In this document: in pieces, positions 42,410-51,487 of the stretch
Layout of the letters: each line of letters opens with the position of its first letter
Position numbering within the stretch: position 1 is the stretch's first letter
From: DATLXU01 sp035575515
Lineage (GTDB): Bacteria; Acidobacteriota; Blastocatellia; UBA7656
Assembly: GCA_035575515.1 (NCBI GenBank)
Contig: DATLXU010000077.1
Location: 1 to 64,000, forward strand
DNA length: 64,000 nt
Direction of reading: 5' to 3'
The notes under the pieces: model-generated
Told to the model about the DNA's origin: nothing
The model's input: only the letters and a program-made list of their open reading frames with translations
Database searches by the model: none
Made by a program: the position numbers and the translations under genes

Positions 42410-43939
42410 TTTCTCCGGGCGCATGTGCGGGAAGAGAATTACGTCACGGATTGAGCGCGAGTTGGTCAAAAGCATCACGAGCCGGTCAATGCCAATGCCT
42501 TCGCCCGCAGTCGGCGGCATCCCGTAGGAGAGCGCGCGTATGTAGTCTTCGTCAATCAGCATCGCCTCTTCATCGCCGCGCTCGCGCATACGCATCTGTT
42601 CCTCAAAACGACGGCGCTGGTCAGCCGGGTCGTTTATCTCGCAAAATCCGTTGGCTATCTCCATCGCTGCGACGAACAACTCGAAGCGATCAACGAACGT
42701 TGGGTTGCTCTCGTTCTGCTTAGACAGCGGCGATAGCTCCGTCGGGAACTCCGTGATGAAAGTCGGATTGATTAACTGCGCTTCGGCGACAGCTTCAAAC
42801 ACTTCGCCGAGCATGTAGCCGTAGGAGAGCGATTTCAAATGCTCGATTTGACTCCTGAGCGCGGGGTGAAGCTTCGCCCATTTCAGAATGCCTCCAGTCG
42901 TTGATAAATCTTCAATTGTCGGGCGCGAGTTCTGGTCTGGCCAGCAGTGAATGATCGCTTCGCGCATAGTCATCCGCTTCCAGGGCCGGGTGAAATCAAT
43001 CCTGTGCTCGCCGTAAGGGATGACCGTCTCGCCACAGACTTTTTCGACGAGGCCGGAGATTAAATCTTCTGTGAAGTTGATCAGGTCTTCGTACTCGGAA
43101 TAAGCCTCATACCATTCAAGCATCGTGAATTCAGGGTTGTGCTTGTAGGATATGCCTTCGTTTCGGAAGTTGCGATTTATCTCATAGACCTTCTCGAATC
43201 CGCCGACGATCAGCCGCTTCAGGTAAAGCTCAGGCGCTATGCGGGCGTAGAGGTCAATATCGAGCGCGTTGTGATGCGTGACAAAGGGCCGCGCAGCCGC
43301 GCCCGTCGGCAGCGGCGTGAGCATAGGCGTTTCGACTTCCGTATAGCCGCGGTCATCAAAGTAGCGGCGGATCAATCTGATAATCTGGCTACGCTTCTCG
43401 AAGACCGCGCGCACTTCGCGGTTGGCAATCAAGTCGGCGTAGCGTTGCCGGTAACGAGTCTCGATGTCGTGCAGGCCATAATATTTGTCGGGAGGCGGCA
43501 AAAGCGACTTCGATAAAAATGTTAATGACTCAGCATGAATCGAAAGCTCGCCCGTGCGCGTGCGAAATAATCTTCCTTCGGTTCCTATAAAATCGCCAAG
43601 GTCGAGCAGCTTCAATAGCGACCAGGTTCGCTCATCAACTTCGTTCGATTTGATGTAGATTTGCAGAAGCTCGCGCCCGTCGGTGAATCGGATGAAGGCG
43701 GCTTTTCCCATTTTGTTGATGGCGTGAATGCGCCCGGCTGCGCGCACGTGAATGTTTCCGGCTTCGAGTTCTTCGCCCGTCTTAGCGCCGTATTGAGCAA
43801 CTATCTGGCTGATAGTGTGTGTGCGATCAAACTTGTGCGGGTAAGGAGCGAAGCCGAGCTTAATGATTTCTTCCAGAGAACGCTGTCGCTCGCGCGCCTG
43901 ATCGTTTATTTCTTCAATTGGTAGCTGTTTGTTCGTCAT
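42368..43939 (-). CDS. lysS: Lysyl-tRNA synthetase, class II
   Basis: A 523-aa enzyme charging tRNA-Lys. It has the N-terminal OB-fold anticodon domain (about 65-170) and the class II core with motif 2 FRNEGISYKHNPEFTMLE and motif 3 GIGIDRLVMLLTNS. The conserved end ILFPHMRPE is followed by a 12-residue tail EKPAVSEHEEKPTDH-type sequence that is encoded by the repeat island and is probably dispensable. First gene of the lysS-lolC/E-lolD-clpC run. Confidence 0.97.
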   Translation of the reverse strand: MTNKQLPIEEINDQARERQRSLEEIIKLGFAPYPHKFDRTHTISQIVAQYGAKTGEELEAGNIHVRAAGRIHAINKMGKAAFIRFTDGRELLQIYIKSNEVDERTWSLLKLLDLGDFIGTEGRLFRTRTGELSIHAESLTFLSKSLLPPPDKYYGLHDIETRYRQRYADLIANREVRAVFEKRSQIIRLIRRYFDDRGYTEVETPMLTPLPTGAAARPFVTHHNALDIDLYARIAPELYLKRLIVGGFEKVYEINRNFRNEGISYKHNPEFTMLEWYEAYSEYEDLINFTEDLISGLVEKVCGETVIPYGEHRIDFTRPWKRMTMREAIIHCWPDQNSRPTIEDLSTTGGILKWAKLHPALRSQIEHLKSLSYGYMLGEVFEAVAEAQLINPTFITEFPTELSPLSKQNESNPTFVDRFELFVAAMEIANGFCEINDPADQRRRFEEQMRMRERGDEEAMLIDEDYIRALSYGMPPTAGEGIGIDRLVMLLTNSRSIRDVILFPHMRPEKPAVSEHEEKPTDH

Positions 43940-44201
43940 CTATTCTCCGATATGCCGTCGGTGTCCATTTTGCCGAATGCGATAACCGAAAAATTATAGG
44001 AATGCGTTTTGAGGGGTGTCAAACAAAGTGGTTGTAACGCAAGCAAACGGGCTGGTAAAATTTCTTAGGCTGGCAGAATCTCTCCTCCGACCAGCCGCCC
44101 TCGTGAAGCCCCCTGGACCAGCAACGTGTCGGACGACAGGGTGCACCTCCCGAGGAATAAACGAACAGTGGGATTGGTATAGAGAAGGGAGTGCATCAGT
44201 A
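43940..44201. other. Intergenic region between lysS and the M48 gene, possible structured leader
   Basis: About 260 bp between divergent genes. An open frame extends the M48 gene upstream from 44016 but it lacks a signal peptide and ribosome site. The right part (about 44060-44160) is GC-rich with several short complementary words (GGCTGG/CCAGCC, CCTCG/CGAGG) and could fold. I do not recognise a known RNA family. Confidence 0.35.
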
Positions 44202-45257
44202 ATGAAGTTCAAACTTGAAGTATCGAAGCGGCTCGCCGCTCTTGCGCTCGCGTTTGCGATTGTCAGCGCCCCGGCTGCTGCGTTCGCACGCGACACGAAG
44301 CCTTCCGATCAGGACAAAGCGAAAAAAGTCGAGCCGCTCAGCGATAAAGACAATCCGCTGATGATCGGCAAGCGGAACATCAACAAAGGCAATCTAGATT
44401 TTTACTCGCTCGAAAAAGAAGCGCGGCTTGGCCGCGAGCTTGCCGCGCAGGTTGACCACGACGCCAAGTTCATCACCGACCCGGTCATCACCGAATATGT
44501 CAACCGCGTAGGTCAAAACATCGCTCTTCGCTCGGACGCGAAGACGCCATTCACGATCAAGGTGATTGATTCGCCCGACGTGAACGCCTTCGCCTTGCCC
44601 GGCGGATTCCTCTACGTCAACAGCGGCTTGCTGCTTGCGGCTGACAACGAGGCCGAGCTTGCAGGCGTGATGGCGCACGAGATTGGTCACGTCGCCGCGC
44701 GTCACGGAGTCGAGCAAGCCTCAAAGGGCAAACTGCTCCAATATCTTTCGATACCGCTGATATTCGTCGGCGGGCCGATTGGCGCAATCGTGCAAAACGC
44801 GGCGAGCATCCTCGTGCCGCTGACGTTTTTGAAATTCAGTCGAGGCGCGGAAGAGGAAGCCGACCGCCTCGGACTTCAGTACATGTGGGCCGCAGGCTAT
44901 GATCCGACCGCGATGATGAGCTTCTTCGAGAAGCTGAAGGCCAAAGAGAAGAAAGAGCCGGGCACGCTCGCGAAAGTTTTCAGCACGCACCCGACGACCG
45001 GCAATCGAATCGAGAAGGCTCGCGCGCTGCTTGCGCGCTTTCCAGAAAAAGAGGAGTACACGCTTTCTACGTCTGAGTTCAACGCGGTCAAAGAGAGGCT
45101 GCTTGCGGTAACGAATCAGTCGAAGCTCGACAGCGCAGGCTCTCCGACCTTGAAGAAGAAGCCGACGCTCAAGCGCAACCCTGACGCAGACGGCAGCGAT
45201 AGCGATTCCGACAACGGCAAGCCAACCTTGAAGCGAAAACCCGACAGCGGGAACTGA
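44202..45257 (+). CDS. Exported M48-family metalloprotease
   Basis: A 351-aa periplasmic zinc protease of the BepA/LoiP type. A signal peptide (about 1-30, ending AAAFA) precedes the catalytic domain with MAHEIGHVAARHG (zinc His159, His163; Glu160) and the third ligand in EEEADRLGL. A C-terminal helical segment ends with a low-complexity tail containing TLKKKPTLKRNP, a repeated Lys/Pro motif. Such proteases clear misassembled outer-membrane proteins, consistent with nearby bam and lol genes. ATG at 44202 gives the signal peptide. Confidence 0.9.
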   Translation: MKFKLEVSKRLAALALAFAIVSAPAAAFARDTKPSDQDKAKKVEPLSDKDNPLMIGKRNINKGNLDFYSLEKEARLGRELAAQVDHDAKFITDPVITEYVNRVGQNIALRSDAKTPFTIKVIDSPDVNAFALPGGFLYVNSGLLLAADNEAELAGVMAHEIGHVAARHGVEQASKGKLLQYLSIPLIFVGGPIGAIVQNAASILVPLTFLKFSRGAEEEADRLGLQYMWAAGYDPTAMMSFFEKLKAKEKKEPGTLAKVFSTHPTTGNRIEKARALLARFPEKEEYTLSTSEFNAVKERLLAVTNQSKLDSAGSPTLKKKPTLKRNPDADGSDSDSDNGKPTLKRKPDSGN

Positions 45258-45278
45258 AACAAATCGCGAATGCCTGCA

Positions 45279-45302
45279 GGGGAGGCTCTCTTTGGCCTCC
45301 CC
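45279..45302 (+). terminator. Hairpin after the M48 gene
   Basis: GGGGAGGC (45279-45286) pairs with GCCTCCCC (45295-45302), an 8-bp GC stem with an 8-base loop 21 bases past the stop. The following sequence GTTTACGTAGCTTTT is only moderately T-rich. Confidence 0.6.
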
Positions 45303-45368
45303 GTTTACGTAGCTTTTAATTTTGCAATCATGGGCCGCCGCCGCATGGCGGCTCTTATATATTTACAG

Positions 45369-45407
45369 AGCGCGATGCTCATTCAAACATCGCGCTTCTT
45401 GTTTTTG
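45369..45407 (+). terminator. Rho-independent terminator before rfaE2
   Basis: AGCGCGATG (45369-45377) pairs with CATCGCGCT (45388-45396) and is followed by TCTTGTTTTTGC. It ends transcription from the M48 side 50 bases before the next gene. Confidence 0.8.
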
Positions 45408-45454
45408 CTTGCTGCCGGTTTGCGCCCTCGTGTGTTATAAAACATCTTGAGCCG

Positions 45455-45931
45455 ATGAAGATAATCCTCGACAGAGAATCGCTCGTGCGCGAGCGCGAGC
45501 GGCTCCGGCGCGAAGGCAAACGCGTCGTATTCACAAATGGCTGCTTCGATCTTTTGCATCCCGGCCACGTTCGCTATCTCACGCAAGCCCGCGCGCTCGG
45601 CGATGCCTTGATAGTCGCGCTCAACAGCGACCGCTCGGTTCGCGCGCTCAAAGGCGAGGGCCGCCCAATCTTGAACGAGAGCGAGCGCGCTGAAGTCATC
45701 GCCGCGCTCGAAGCTGTTGATTACGTGACAGTATTTGATGAAGAGACTCCGCGCGAATTGATAGCCGCGCTGCTGCCGGATGTTTTGGTTAAAGGGGGCG
45801 ATTGGCCTGTTGAGCAAATCGTCGGGCGCGAAGAAGTCCGGGCGGCAGGCGGCGAAGTTCTATCATTGCCTTTCGTCGAAGGCTCATCCACGTCTGAGAT
45901 AATCGAAAGAATAATCAGGCGAAGTTCATAG
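45455..45931 (+). CDS. rfaE2: D-glycero-beta-D-manno-heptose 1-phosphate adenylyltransferase
   Basis: A 158-aa nucleotidyltransferase equal to the C-terminal half of HldE. It has VVFTNGCFDLLHPGHVRYL with the HxGH motif and LNSDRSVRALKG, and ends GSSTSEIIERI with the ISSTT-like signature. It makes ADP-heptose for the LPS core. The kinase half must be elsewhere, as split enzymes are usual outside the gamma-proteobacteria. Confidence 0.93.
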   Translation: MKIILDRESLVRERERLRREGKRVVFTNGCFDLLHPGHVRYLTQARALGDALIVALNSDRSVRALKGEGRPILNESERAEVIAALEAVDYVTVFDEETPRELIAALLPDVLVKGGDWPVEQIVGREEVRAAGGEVLSLPFVEGSSTSEIIERIIRRSS

Positions 45932-45984
45932 ATTTGCACCGGCTTGACTGACTCATCTTGTCCGCCGAGCTTATGGAGTGGAGT

Positions 45985-47952
45985 ATGGCAAAGAAGAAAC
46001 GCCGCGCAGGAAAGACATACAAACCGCCTTCAGCTCAGTTCCTGAGCCAGATGATGCGCGCCGAAGAACTGCTCGATCAGGGGCAGCCGCTCGAAGCGCG
46101 CAAGCTGCTCGCGTCGCTCAATCTCAAGTTCCCGAATCGGCCCGAAGTGCTCGGTCTTCTCGCCAACGCCTGCATTGATCTAAACGACATCGAATCGTAT
46201 CAGGGTTGTTGCGAGCGGCTGCTTGAGATCACGCCCGATGACCCCGATGTGGTAATGGGTCTGGCCGGATCCTATATGATGACTCTTCGCCCGACGCTTG
46301 CGCTGCGCATGTTCCGCCGGTTTGTTGATCGCTTTCCCGATCACCCGGCGGCTGGCGAGGTTCGCGAGTCCGCAGCCAGGATTGAAGAGGGCACAAGAGA
46401 GATGCTCTCTGAGCTTGGGCTTACCGGCGAAGACGCTTTTGAGATAGCCGCAATGCACGAGGAGATAAATGCGCTGTTGGCTCACGGCAAGCATGCGCAG
46501 GCCCACAGGATAGCCGAGCGGCTCCTTGAGCGCAAACCCGATTTTGTGCCCGCGCTCAACAACCTCAGCCAGCTTCACTTCATCGAAGGGCGCATTAACG
46601 ATGCTATTCAAGCCGCCGAGCGTGCGCTAAGTTTTCACCCGACCAACCTTCATGCATTGTCCAATCTGACAAGATACCTGCTCGTGAGCGGTCGCGTCGA
46701 AGAAGCGAAACAGATGGCCGAGCGGCTCAAGCCGGTTGAGTATGATGCGCTTGATGCTTTCACGAAAAAGGCTGAAGCGCTTTCATATCTGGGCGATGAT
46801 GAGGGAGTGCTTGAGGCTTTTCGCAAAGCCGAAAAGGGCGGGTATTTGAAAGAGGATTTGCCAGACCCACTCATCTATCATCTGGCGGCGGTTGCTACGA
46901 TGAGACTGGGCGATGAGAAGAATGCGCGCAAGCTATGGAAGAAGGCAATAGAGATTGCGCCCGCATTCGATCTCGCGCAGGAAAACTTGGATGACTTTGA
47001 AAAACCTGTGGGCGAGCGGCACGCGCCGTGGGCCTTCGGACTGAATTACTGGGTTCCGCGCAAGACCGTAGATGATTTGATTGCCAGCATGCGAACGATA
47101 CCGAAGCGCGGCAAAGAGACCGCCATCAAGAGCGCGGTCAGCCGTTTTCTTCGCAGTCACACTGAAATCGAGCCGCTCATACCGATGCTGCTTGATCGAA
47201 GCGACGAAAAGGGGCGCGAGTTTGCCTTCAGGATTGCGTCGCTGGTGAGGACTCCGGCTCTGGTTGAAGCGTTGCACGATTTCGCGCTCAGCCAGCGCGG
47301 GCCTGATCATTTGCGTCATCAGGCGGCGCAGATTGCCTCTGAGGAAGGGCTTCTTCCGTCTGGACCCGTGCGGATGTGGTGGGACGGCGAGTGGCGCGAG
47401 CTTTTACTGTTCGGCTACGAGATACACGGTGAGCCTGTAGGTGTGTATTCGCCTAAGGTGGAGCGATTGGTCCTTAGCGCGTTGAAACATCTTCACGAAG
47501 AAGAAGGCGAAAAGGCTGAGGCGTTGCTCAAGCAGGCGCTGGAGCTTGAGCCTGATTCGCCCTCGATTATGCAAAATCTGGCGATGGCTTATGTCTTGCA
47601 AGACAGGGAGCCGGAAGCCATTGCGCTGGCGCGCGAGATCAACGAACGCCACCCCGATTATGTGTTTGCCGCCACCACGCTGGCTCGCCTCGCTCTGCGC
47701 GAAGGCGACGTTGAAAGAGCCGATGCGCTTCTTGATCCTGTCAGGAAGCGCAAGCGATTTCACTACCAGGAAATATCTTCTTTGTGCGACATTGAGATCG
47801 AGCTACAGATTGCGCGCGGCCATACGGACGGCGCTCGCTCGTGGCTGGAGATTTGGAAAGAGCTTGACCCTGACAATCCGAGAATTGATTATTGGGAGGC
47901 GATGTTGAACGAGCCGAGCTTGCGGCGAAGCTTATTTGGGCGCAAACGTTGA
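45985..47952 (+). CDS. Large TPR-repeat protein
   Basis: A 655-aa soluble protein. Its lysine-rich start (AKKKRRAGKTYKPP) is followed by tetratricopeptide repeats over about 25-345 (for example ALNNLSQLHFIEGRINDAIQ) and again over about 495-640 (MQNLAMAYVLQDREPEAIAL), with a HEAT-like helical middle (about 375-455). No signal peptide. GGAG precedes the ATG at 45985 by 6 bases; an earlier in-frame start (45958) is less likely. It follows rfaE2 by 53 bp on the same strand. It probably scaffolds protein complexes; no specific function is visible. Confidence 0.75.
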   Translation: MAKKKRRAGKTYKPPSAQFLSQMMRAEELLDQGQPLEARKLLASLNLKFPNRPEVLGLLANACIDLNDIESYQGCCERLLEITPDDPDVVMGLAGSYMMTLRPTLALRMFRRFVDRFPDHPAAGEVRESAARIEEGTREMLSELGLTGEDAFEIAAMHEEINALLAHGKHAQAHRIAERLLERKPDFVPALNNLSQLHFIEGRINDAIQAAERALSFHPTNLHALSNLTRYLLVSGRVEEAKQMAERLKPVEYDALDAFTKKAEALSYLGDDEGVLEAFRKAEKGGYLKEDLPDPLIYHLAAVATMRLGDEKNARKLWKKAIEIAPAFDLAQENLDDFEKPVGERHAPWAFGLNYWVPRKTVDDLIASMRTIPKRGKETAIKSAVSRFLRSHTEIEPLIPMLLDRSDEKGREFAFRIASLVRTPALVEALHDFALSQRGPDHLRHQAAQIASEEGLLPSGPVRMWWDGEWRELLLFGYEIHGEPVGVYSPKVERLVLSALKHLHEEEGEKAEALLKQALELEPDSPSIMQNLAMAYVLQDREPEAIALAREINERHPDYVFAATTLARLALREGDVERADALLDPVRKRKRFHYQEISSLCDIEIELQIARGHTDGARSWLEIWKELDPDNPRIDYWEAMLNEPSLRRSLFGRKR

Positions 47953-48030
47953 TTAGCGCCTTCCATTAGAGCGAAGCCAACCTCCCCGTTTGACTCTCAT
48001 CTTCGCGCTCCTGTATCTTCAATCAATGCT

Positions 48031-50001
48031 ATGAAGCACATCATCGTCGGGACCGCGGGCCACATAGATCACGGAAAGACCGCACTCGTCAAAGCTCTCA
48101 CGGGCATTGACGCAGACCGGCTCAAGGAAGAAAAGCAGCGCGGCATAACAATAGACATCGGTTTTGCTGACCTTGCCATTGACGATTACCGGTTCGGCTT
48201 CGTTGACGTTCCCGGCCACGAGCGGTTCGTCAAGAACATGCTCGCAGGCGCGCACGGGCTTGATCTTGTGATGCTCGTCGTTGCGGCTGATGAATCCGTC
48301 ATGCCGCAGACGCGCGAGCACTTCGACATCTGTCGTTTGCTTCACGTTAAATCGGGACTGGTCGCGCTCACTAAGTCAGACCTCGTTGACGAAGAACTGC
48401 TTGAGCTTGCCCGCGCTGAAGTCGAAGATTTCGTGAGCGGCTCATTCCTCGAGGGCGCTCCCATAATCGCCGTAAGCTCGCGCACAGGGCAGGGAATCGA
48501 AGAACTGAAAAAAGCTCTGGTTGATCTGGCGGAAAAAACCCCTACGAAAATTACATCTGCTGTGCCGCGCCTTCCCGTTGATCGAGCATTCTCAATCAAA
48601 GGCTTCGGAACCGTAGTCACCGGAACGCTCATCGCAGGCGAGTTCAAAGTCGGGGACGAGGTTGAAGTCCTGCCAGCAGGTGTGCGCACGCGCATACGCA
48701 ACATTCAGGTTCATGGTCAAGACACCGACCGCGCGCTTGCGGGGCAGCGAACCGCCATCAACTTGCAGGGCGTGAGCGTCGAGCAGGTCGAGCGCGGCTC
48801 TGTGCTTGCGCCCGCCGCCCGGCTTCGCGCAACCTCGATGATTGACGCGCGGCTCGACTTATTGCCGAGCGCATCGCGCCCTCTTGCGCCTCGCGCGCGC
48901 GTGCGGTTGCATCACGGCACGGCTGAGGTGATGGCAAGGGTCGTCATCTTGAGTTCCGAGTTCCGAGTTCCGAGTTCCGAGTTTAAGGTTTCTGGTTCAG
49001 AGTTGGGAGCGCAAACCCGGAACCCATTAGCAATCGAACCGGGCGAGAGTCGCCTTGTTCAACTCAGATTGGAAGAACCGATCACGGCGCTGCCGGGCGA
49101 CCGCTTCATCATTCGCAGCTACTCGCCGCAGGTGACAATCGGCGGCGGCATTATCATTGACGCGCTGCCAGAAAAACATCGCCTGCGCGATACAGAAGCT
49201 CGCGCGCGGCTTGAGCGGCTTGAAGCGGCTGACCCGCTTGAGCGGACGGCGATCTTTATTGAAATGGCGGGCGCACGCTCGATGACTGCAAACGAGATGG
49301 CCGCGCGCACGGGACTCACCGACGAGCAGATTGCGGAACACGCGCGCGAGCTAATAAAGCAGGGGCGCGCGATTGAAGTATCATACGCGCCGCTCACTTT
49401 AATATCGGAAGGAAGTTACAACAAGCTCGCTGCGCGAGTGGTTGAGATGCTTGCCGCGCATCACCAGAGGGAGCCGCTTTCGCTCGGATTGAGCCGCGAG
49501 CAGGTGCGCGAGCGAGTCTTTGGAAATTTGCGGCCCGAAATTTTTCGCGCCGTCGTTGCGCGACTCGGCGAAGAAGGAAAAGTTGCGGCTGAACGCGACG
49601 CGTTAAGACTCGCATCGCATCGCCCTGCGTTGAGCGAAACGGACGAAGCCTCGAAACAGGCTCTGGAAGCCGCTTTCAAGGCGGCAGGGCTTCAGGCGGG
49701 CACGCTCGAAGAGACCGCCGCGAGCGCAGGCATTCAAGTTGAGCTTGCGCGAAAGCTCTACAACCTGCTTGCCGCCGAGCAGCGCATCGTGCGCGTGGGC
49801 GATTTCGTTTTTCACCGTGATGCAATCGAAGAGTTGAAATCGCGCGTGCGCGCCCGCAAAACGGTCAGCCCGAAAATTGATGTGGCGGTCTTCAAGGAGA
49901 TAACGGGCGGGCTGACGCGCAAGCATGCCATCCCGCTGCTCGAATACCTCGACCGCGAGCGCATCACGCGGCGCGTCGGTAATGAGCGCGAGATTCTGTG
50001 A
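48031..50001 (+). CDS. selB: Selenocysteine-specific translation elongation factor SelB
   Basis: A 656-aa GTPase that delivers Sec-tRNA to UGA codons in mRNA with a SECIS element. G1 is GHIDHGKTA, switch II DVPGHERFVKNM, G4 TKSDL. EF-Tu-like domains II-III (about 175-395) precede four winged helices (about 410-656) that bind SECIS. In domain III, residues about 308-332 (SSEFRVPSSEFKVSG and on) are an insertion encoded by a heptamer repeat island; the family continues smoothly on both sides (RVVIL and IEPGES). selA, selD and tRNA-Sec are not in the window. Confidence 0.95.
   Translation: MKHIIVGTAGHIDHGKTALVKALTGIDADRLKEEKQRGITIDIGFADLAIDDYRFGFVDVPGHERFVKNMLAGAHGLDLVMLVVAADESVMPQTREHFDICRLLHVKSGLVALTKSDLVDEELLELARAEVEDFVSGSFLEGAPIIAVSSRTGQGIEELKKALVDLAEKTPTKITSAVPRLPVDRAFSIKGFGTVVTGTLIAGEFKVGDEVEVLPAGVRTRIRNIQVHGQDTDRALAGQRTAINLQGVSVEQVERGSVLAPAARLRATSMIDARLDLLPSASRPLAPRARVRLHHGTAEVMARVVILSSEFRVPSSEFKVSGSELGAQTRNPLAIEPGESRLVQLRLEEPITALPGDRFIIRSYSPQVTIGGGIIIDALPEKHRLRDTEARARLERLEAADPLERTAIFIEMAGARSMTANEMAARTGLTDEQIAEHARELIKQGRAIEVSYAPLTLISEGSYNKLAARVVEMLAAHHQREPLSLGLSREQVRERVFGNLRPEIFRAVVARLGEEGKVAAERDALRLASHRPALSETDEASKQALEAAFKAAGLQAGTLEETAASAGIQVELARKLYNLLAAEQRIVRVGDFVFHRDAIEELKSRVRARKTVSPKIDVAVFKEITGGLTRKHAIPLLEYLDRERITRRVGNEREIL
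48951..49026. repeat. Heptamer-repeat island 13 inside selB (GAGTTCC words)
   Basis: Four exact GAGTTCC units (48951-48978) are followed by GAGTTTAAGG and, after a short spacer, AAACCCGGAACCC, which partly complements the left arm. The reading frame is kept; about 25 residues are added to SelB domain III. Confidence 0.85.
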
Positions 50002-50048
50002 GGCTATTGGCTGAGGGCAGAGATACGAAAGATAATTGACCCGACAAA

Positions 50049-50483
50049 TCAATGATCGACTATATTGGGCATATGATAATGCAGATTGACTGCGCGCCTG
50101 ACGCTCATTTCAACCTGTTCGGGATCAAACGGCTTGGCGATGTAGTCGAACGCGCCCATCTCCATCGCCTTCACTACATCGCAGGACATCGCGGTTACTA
50201 TGATTATTGGAGTCGACGGAGCCAGACCAGACGCTCGCGCGAGGACTTCGTAACCGTCCATCTTCGGCAGCATCAGGTCGGCGATTATGGCCGCGTAATC
50301 ATTCGCGCTGATTTTGTCTATGGCCGTTTCGCCATCATAAGCCATGTCGCAGTCGAAGTCTTGAGAGAGAAAGGCGCGAATCAAATCGCAGGTGTCATAA
50401 TCATCGTCAACGATTAGCAGCGACGGTCTCTTCCCATTGCGGTCATCGCTTTGGGGAGCCGAACGAAGAGATTGATAGGTCAT
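50049..50483 (-). CDS. Single-domain response regulator (REC)
   Basis: A 144-aa CheY-like receiver with acidic VDDD (about 25-28), phospho-acceptor Asp69 in IADLMLP, Thr in VTAMS and Lys in AKPFD. No output domain. AGGAGGGGAA precedes the ATG at 50483. It faces selB tail-to-tail. The hybrid kinases in this window without output domains are possible phosphodonors. Confidence 0.9.
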   Translation of the reverse strand: MTYQSLRSAPQSDDRNGKRPSLLIVDDDYDTCDLIRAFLSQDFDCDMAYDGETAIDKISANDYAAIIADLMLPKMDGYEVLARASGLAPSTPIIIVTAMSCDVVKAMEMGAFDYIAKPFDPEQVEMSVRRAVNLHYHMPNIVDH

Positions 50484-50665
50484 TTCCCCTCCTGCGCGTT
50501 AATTTGCGGGGCAAGCATACTGGGGAGGTGGGGAGAATCGAGAGATACTTTAATCTTATCCGCAACTCATGATAGCACGTTGTATGACCGAAGCAAACCG
50601 GCAGCGCATTAATCTTCACGCAAACAGAAATCTCATTAACGAGATTTCATCTTTGGAGAGTTCTT

Positions 50666-51487
50666 ATGACAACTCAAAATGGAATCACTCGCCAACTGAT
50701 TGCATTGCTCGCGACGTTGTTGCTGACGGCTGGTGTCGTGGCGCAGACGAAACCGAAAGCAGAGAGCGAAGGGTTGCTTGAACGCGCAATTGCGGGCCGA
50801 GCGCGCGTCGTCGATCTTTCACACAGGCTGAACGCTCAGACACCGACTTATGGCGGCGAGCGCGACAGCTTTCGATACGAGAAAGTGGCTGACTTTGACC
50901 GCGACGGGTACGCGGCGGGCGCGTTTCGCGTGCCCGAACACTTCGGGACGCACGTTGATTCGCCCGGCCATTTTCTGAAAGGGCGCGAGACGATTGATCG
51001 CATCGAGCCGAAACGATTCATCGCGCCCGCCGCAGTCATTGATGTTCGCGCGAAAGTAAAGCAGGAACCTGATTACCGCCTGACGGTTGCTGATATTACC
51101 GAGTGGGAGCGCGGCGGGCGAATCCCAGAAGGCGCGGCGGTGCTGATGCTGACTGGATGGGACTCTCGTTACGATGACGCTGCGCGCTATCGCAATGCGG
51201 ACGCAAAAGGCGTGATGCACTTTCCGGGATTTTCAGAAGAAGCGATCAAGTGGCTGCTTGCGAACCGCCGCGCGGTCGCGCTCGGAATTGACACGCTCTC
51301 GATTGATTACGGCCCGTCGAAGGATTTCGCAGGCCATAAGCTGTCGCACGCGGGCGGCCTCTATCACGTCGAGAACATGACGAACCTCGACAAACTCCCC
51401 GCGCGCGGCGCAGTGATCTTCGTCGGCGCGCTCGCAATCGAGAACGGATCAGGCACGCCTGCGCGCGTGCTTGCCGTCGCGCCATGA
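50666..51487 (+). CDS. Exported cyclase-family protein (kynurenine formamidase-like)
   Basis: A 273-aa protein with a signal peptide (about 1-26) and the metal-dependent cyclase fold. The metal motif is HFGTHVDSPGHF and the later GIDTLSIDYG and SHAGGLYHVENM fit the family, whose members hydrolyse N-formylkynurenine or act on cyclic amides/polyketides. GGAGAG stands 6 bases before the ATG. Substrate unknown; the periplasmic location argues against kynurenine metabolism. Confidence 0.85.
   Translation: MTTQNGITRQLIALLATLLLTAGVVAQTKPKAESEGLLERAIAGRARVVDLSHRLNAQTPTYGGERDSFRYEKVADFDRDGYAAGAFRVPEHFGTHVDSPGHFLKGRETIDRIEPKRFIAPAAVIDVRAKVKQEPDYRLTVADITEWERGGRIPEGAAVLMLTGWDSRYDDAARYRNADAKGVMHFPGFSEEAIKWLLANRRAVALGIDTLSIDYGPSKDFAGHKLSHAGGLYHVENMTNLDKLPARGAVIFVGALAIENGSGTPARVLAVAP

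Noticed and set aside
47953..48030. A tRNA-Sec or other tRNA next to selB
   Set aside because: No cloverleaf with an acceptor stem or T-loop sequence is seen here or after selB.
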